Positions 61,901 to 64,000 of a DNA stretch of 64,000 bases are shown piece by piece. Positions within the stretch are counted from its first letter, which is position 1; every line of letters starts with the position of its first letter. A program made the position numbers and the translations under genes. Source of the DNA: Dulcicalothrix desertica PCC 7102 (GTDB lineage Bacteria; Cyanobacteriota; Cyanobacteriia; Cyanobacteriales; Nostocaceae); assembly GCF_003991905.1 (NCBI RefSeq), contig NZ_RSCL01000001.1, positions 682,654-746,653 of the forward strand. Direction: 5' to 3'. A model generated the notes under the pieces. The model worked only from the letters and a program-made list of their open reading frames with translations. It made no database searches and had not been told where the DNA came from.

Positions 61901-64000
61901 TTTGGCTTTTCGACTCGCTAATAAATTAAGGAAAGCAAGTTTTTCCTTTTCTACTTGATTCGTGAGTAAATTGGCTCCAATGTTTAATTGGTTAACAATA
62001 TCTATACTATGAGCTTCTATATCTGATGAAAAATAATTATGTAAAAGCTTACCAATTTTTAAATGTGTAATTTGTTTTTGTTGTTTTGGAATAAGAGAAT
62101 AGGCAGCTTGTTGAACTTGGTCGTGTAAAAATTTAAATTCTAACTCTTTTTCGTCGAAACCAAATTTTTGCAGTTCCTCATTGGAATTTAGTTGTAACTG
62201 TTCTGTGGGCGCCTGGTAATTATCGTTTAATGGTAAAATTAATCCCTGTTGGATTGCAGTCCACAATAATTTAATGATATCGGATGCCGATTTTTCGGTT
62301 ATTGTCGCTAATATATCTAATTTAAACGTGGCGCCAATACAAGCAGCTAATTGCAATACTTCTTGAGCAGCAGTAGGCAATTTACTGATATTGCTTGCCA
62401 TTAATTCTACTATACTTAGGTTAGTGATGCCAAAACTTTGAATTTGTGTTGTATTCCATTTCCAGCATTTTGAAGTAAAATCATACTTGAGTAATTGCTC
62501 TTGATAAAATTTCTTTAATAACTGCGTTAGAAAGAAAGGATTACCCGATGTTTGATTAAATAGTAATGATGTTAATTTAGTGATAGAGTCATCAGTAATA
62601 TGAAGTGTATCATTTACTAATTGCTGTACTTGCAATATATTTAAATTTTGTAAACTGATTTGATTAACTGTGGCGCCAGTTTTTTTAATTTCTTCAACAG
62701 TTTGGATAAATGGATGTGTTGGACTAACTTCGTTATCACGATAAGCAGTAATTAACAATAAATACTGACTACTACTACTAGCAGTCATTAATCGCTGCAT
62801 TAACTTGAGTGAAGCAATATCTGCCCATTGCAAATCATCTAAAAATATAACTAAAGGATGTTCTTGCTGCGTAAAAACGCTAACAAATGTACAGAATACT
62901 TGATTAAAACGATTTTGTCTTTCCATTGCACCCAACTCAACAACAGGTGGTTGGACTCCTATAATTAATTCCAATTCTGGAATTACATCAATAATTACCT
63001 GACCGTTGTTACCTAGCGCTTTAGTTAATTTTTCTTTCCAGCTAAATAGTTGTGTGGCATTTTCGACTAATAACTGCCGCATCAAAGACTGAAATGCCTG
63101 AATTAACGATGAATAAGGGACTGCACGCTGAAACTGGTCAAATTTTCCACTTATGAAATATCCGCGTTGCCGTACAATTGGCTTATGGACTTCATGTACT
63201 AATGAAGATTTGCCAATTCCAGAGTAACCTGCAACTAGCATCAATTGACTTTCCCCTTGACTAACCGAGTCAAAAGCAGTTAGTAGCGTTTCAACTTCTT
63301 TTTCCCTTCCATACAGCTTTTGGGGAATATTTAATTGGGAAATACGGTCACTTTCCCCTGGCAAAAACTCAGTAATTTTACCTGTATTCTTCAACTCATC
63401 TAAACAACGCTCCAAATCAGCTAACAACCCTGCTGCGCTTTGATAGCGGTCTTCGGCATTTTTTGCCATCAACTTAGTAATAATCGCAGCTATTACTGAT
63501 GGTATATTTGGATTAAAATCCAAAATACATGGCGCCTGTTTAGCAATATGAGAATGAATAATGGACAAAGCATCATCGCTGTTAAACGGTAACTGCCCAG
63601 TCAACATTTCATAGAAACTAACACCCAGAGAGTAAAAATCACTGCGATAATCTACTGTGCGGTTCATTCGTCCGGTTTGCTCAGGGGAAATATATGCTAA
63701 CGTTCCCTCTAACTTAGTCAAACTTACTAACTGTACAGTTGAGTGACGATTACGTGAAGCGATGCTAAAGTCGGTGAGTTTAACAATTCCGCTTTCTGGG
63801 TTAATAATTATATTTGAAGGTTTAATATCTTTATGGATTATCTGGTGGGTATGCAGTGACATCAAGGATTTAGTAAGTTGTACAGCTATGCTGAGAAATG
63901 AGACGAGAGATAATCGTTCGTTGCTAAGAAACTTTTGCAGACTGATACCACCAAAATCTTCTGACACTAATATATAGTGACATGCTTGAGCTTCTAAACG
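58928..64000 (-). CDS. Giant Ser/Thr kinase-AAA-TPR-GAF-histidine kinase (5' end missing)
   Basis: The frame is open from the right edge, so the N-terminus is outside; about 1690 residues are present. The Ser/Thr kinase part has IIHKDIKPSNIII (catalytic loop), LTDFSIASRN (DFS instead of DFG) and LEGTLAYISPEQTGRMN. An AAA ATPase of the PknB-associated type has P-loop GYSGIGKSSLVHEV near window residue ~258. A long helical repeat region follows, then a GAF domain at ~1230-1390 (ENAGAQKVCFIANIGEQLF). HisKA has LVGGVAHEINNPINF near residue 1450, and HATPase shows DNGTGIKPE and GQGTGLGLSIS. This architecture is typical of filamentous cyanobacteria (HstK-like). Ligand unknown. Confidence 0.93.
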   Translation of the reverse strand, partial: RLEAQACHYILVSEDFGGISLQKFLSNERLSLVSFLSIAVQLTKSLMSLHTHQIIHKDIKPSNIIINPESGIVKLTDFSIASRNRHSTVQLVSLTKLEGTLAYISPEQTGRMNRTVDYRSDFYSLGVSFYEMLTGQLPFNSDDALSIIHSHIAKQAPCILDFNPNIPSVIAAIITKLMAKNAEDRYQSAAGLLADLERCLDELKNTGKITEFLPGESDRISQLNIPQKLYGREKEVETLLTAFDSVSQGESQLMLVAGYSGIGKSSLVHEVHKPIVRQRGYFISGKFDQFQRAVPYSSLIQAFQSLMRQLLVENATQLFSWKEKLTKALGNNGQVIIDVIPELELIIGVQPPVVELGAMERQNRFNQVFCTFVSVFTQQEHPLVIFLDDLQWADIASLKLMQRLMTASSSSQYLLLITAYRDNEVSPTHPFIQTVEEIKKTGATVNQISLQNLNILQVQQLVNDTLHITDDSITKLTSLLFNQTSGNPFFLTQLLKKFYQEQLLKYDFTSKCWKWNTTQIQSFGITNLSIVELMASNISKLPTAAQEVLQLAACIGATFKLDILATITEKSASDIIKLLWTAIQQGLILPLNDNYQAPTEQLQLNSNEELQKFGFDEKELEFKFLHDQVQQAAYSLIPKQQKQITHLKIGKLLHNYFSSDIEAHSIDIVNQLNIGANLLTNQVEKEKLAFLNLLASRKAKIANSPIASAQYLNIGLQLLPDNSWQTHYDLTLNLYVELLEIEYLNTNFERLQQLCEIVLTHTHNILDTIKVYELKIQYCNSQLQAQLAIDIGLDVLNKLGVTLIEQLPKDIDFEQLNNLPRIQDKYQIAALQILNNLTFPAYQTNPDLYVKLVFTMVDICIRYGNSEIAAFVYACCSLICGVMGEIDLGYEYGLLSLLILDKFNAKTFAAKVLMSYNSSVRHWKEHSKLTINPLLEAFNIGVETGDIEYACIASMYYCIYSFFTAETLSVVDEKYLKYFDYIKYVKQEFFTHCNQLWRQLALNLQNSNENNYCLIGDSFNEDEVLPMLIESNQITLIFDIYFSKSMLAYLFQQYEQAIEYSRLAKKYAAGAGATMVIIQHNFYYSLALLKNYPNVSTQQQEQYLATVTANQNKMKIWSFYCAANNQHKYDLVEAERCRVLGQYWEATQLYNSAIELASENGYIQEKAIASELASEFYLASGNNKFAKIYLTDAYYAYQQWGATAKVKDLESRYPYLTIRKSESTSSTLTNTTNTRTFNHFLSLDLATVIKASQTISSEIVINNLLAKLMHLLRENAGAQKVCFIANIGEQLFLEAVLTEDNEVKVLQSQPIDECNILPLSLIAYVQRTLRHLVLDKAIQSDFKKDIYIELNKALSILVFPIIHQSKLQGILYLENNLTKAAFTQDRIELLSVIAAQAAISIENARFYTNLENRVVERTQELQTALEKLRQTQIKLIQSEKMSSLGQLVGGVAHEINNPINFIYGNLTHTHEYTQSLFDLLKVYQQNYPNPLPEVIDTTEEIDLDFIQNDLPKLLDSMKNGAGRIKNIVLSLRNFARLDEAESKKVNIHEGIDNTLMILHQRLGNIQVIKEYANLPEIYCFPGELNQVFINLLNNAIDALFTTTKKDPTIRISTALKENNQIAISIIDNGTGIKPEIKPKIFDPFFTTKPVGQGTGLGLSISHQIVQQHQGQLVCLSELGVGTEFTILLPY

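Noticed and set aside
1-64000. tRNA or rRNA genes
   Set aside because: I saw no cloverleaf-like stretch ending in a TTCRANNC-type T-arm, nor rRNA core words, in the gaps. A covariance search would be needed to exclude a degenerate tRNA.

Overview
The window comes from a cyanobacterium, most likely a filamentous (Nostocales-like) one. It carries a plant/cyanobacterial-type ferredoxin glutamate synthase, the aerobic Mg-protoporphyrin cyclase AcsF, a phycobilin-type heme oxygenase, many large sensory kinases, AAA/WD40 NTPases, and intergenic short repeats typical of that group. Base composition is AT-rich. The palindrome GGCGCC is scattered through most genes, while the usual cyanobacterial palindrome HIP1 (GCGATCGC) was seen only once.

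Layout. 1-3.0 kb: str operon on the minus strand (rpsL, rpsG, fusA; fusA runs off the left edge). 3.1-6.6 kb: IscA-type Fe-S protein, mannose-6-phosphate isomerase-type cupin, secreted phosphodiester glycosidase. 7.3-12.0 kb: ferredoxin-GOGAT. 12.3-12.9 kb: MazF-type toxin with an unusual upstream partner. 13.0-15.2 kb: two tandem polysaccharide deacetylases. 16.1-19.5 kb: a glycan module (polyprenyl-P sugar synthase, small EamA/SMR-type carrier, PIG-V-like GT-C transferase) followed by a methyltransferase. 19.6-21.3 kb: fructosamine kinase and a LOG-family protein. 21.4-25.0 kb: tetrapyrrole cluster (acsF diverging from heme oxygenase and hemN).

25.4-35.0 kb is an accessory island: a leaderless RNase Sa-like RNase with a barstar-type inhibitor, three orphan antitoxins around a chimeric toxin scar, and two divergently transcribed AAA-like NTPases, one carrying about 18 WD40 repeats. 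A secreted unknown protein and a secreted trypsin-like protease follow. About 7.7 kb of this island has no GGCGCC and holds the only HIP1 copy, which suggests separate ancestry. 35.2-37.1 kb: two unrecognised genes, one possibly 5'-truncated, and a remnant of a two-partner-secretion exoprotein. 37.3-43.8 kb: a DUF4336-like protein, an AraC regulator, and an HlyD adaptor/MacB-like permease/TolC-like exporter without its ATPase.

44.1-57.7 kb is a dense, repeatedly duplicated signalling region. It holds single-domain receivers (intact and degenerate), a GGDEF cyclase, two REC-wHTH-HPt-REC-REC regulators, two large histidine kinases, a small zinc-ribbon protein and a receiver remnant. A MFS transporter and a giant Ser/Thr kinase-AAA-GAF-histidine kinase, cut by the right edge, close the window.

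The most interesting observations are the GGCGCC landscape and its 7.7-kb desert, the leaderless RNase Sa/barstar pair, the RelE/BrnT deletion scar, the atypical MazF partner, the AAA/WD40-protease neighbourhood, and several small foldback or inverted-repeat elements, two of which supply coding sequence at gene ends.
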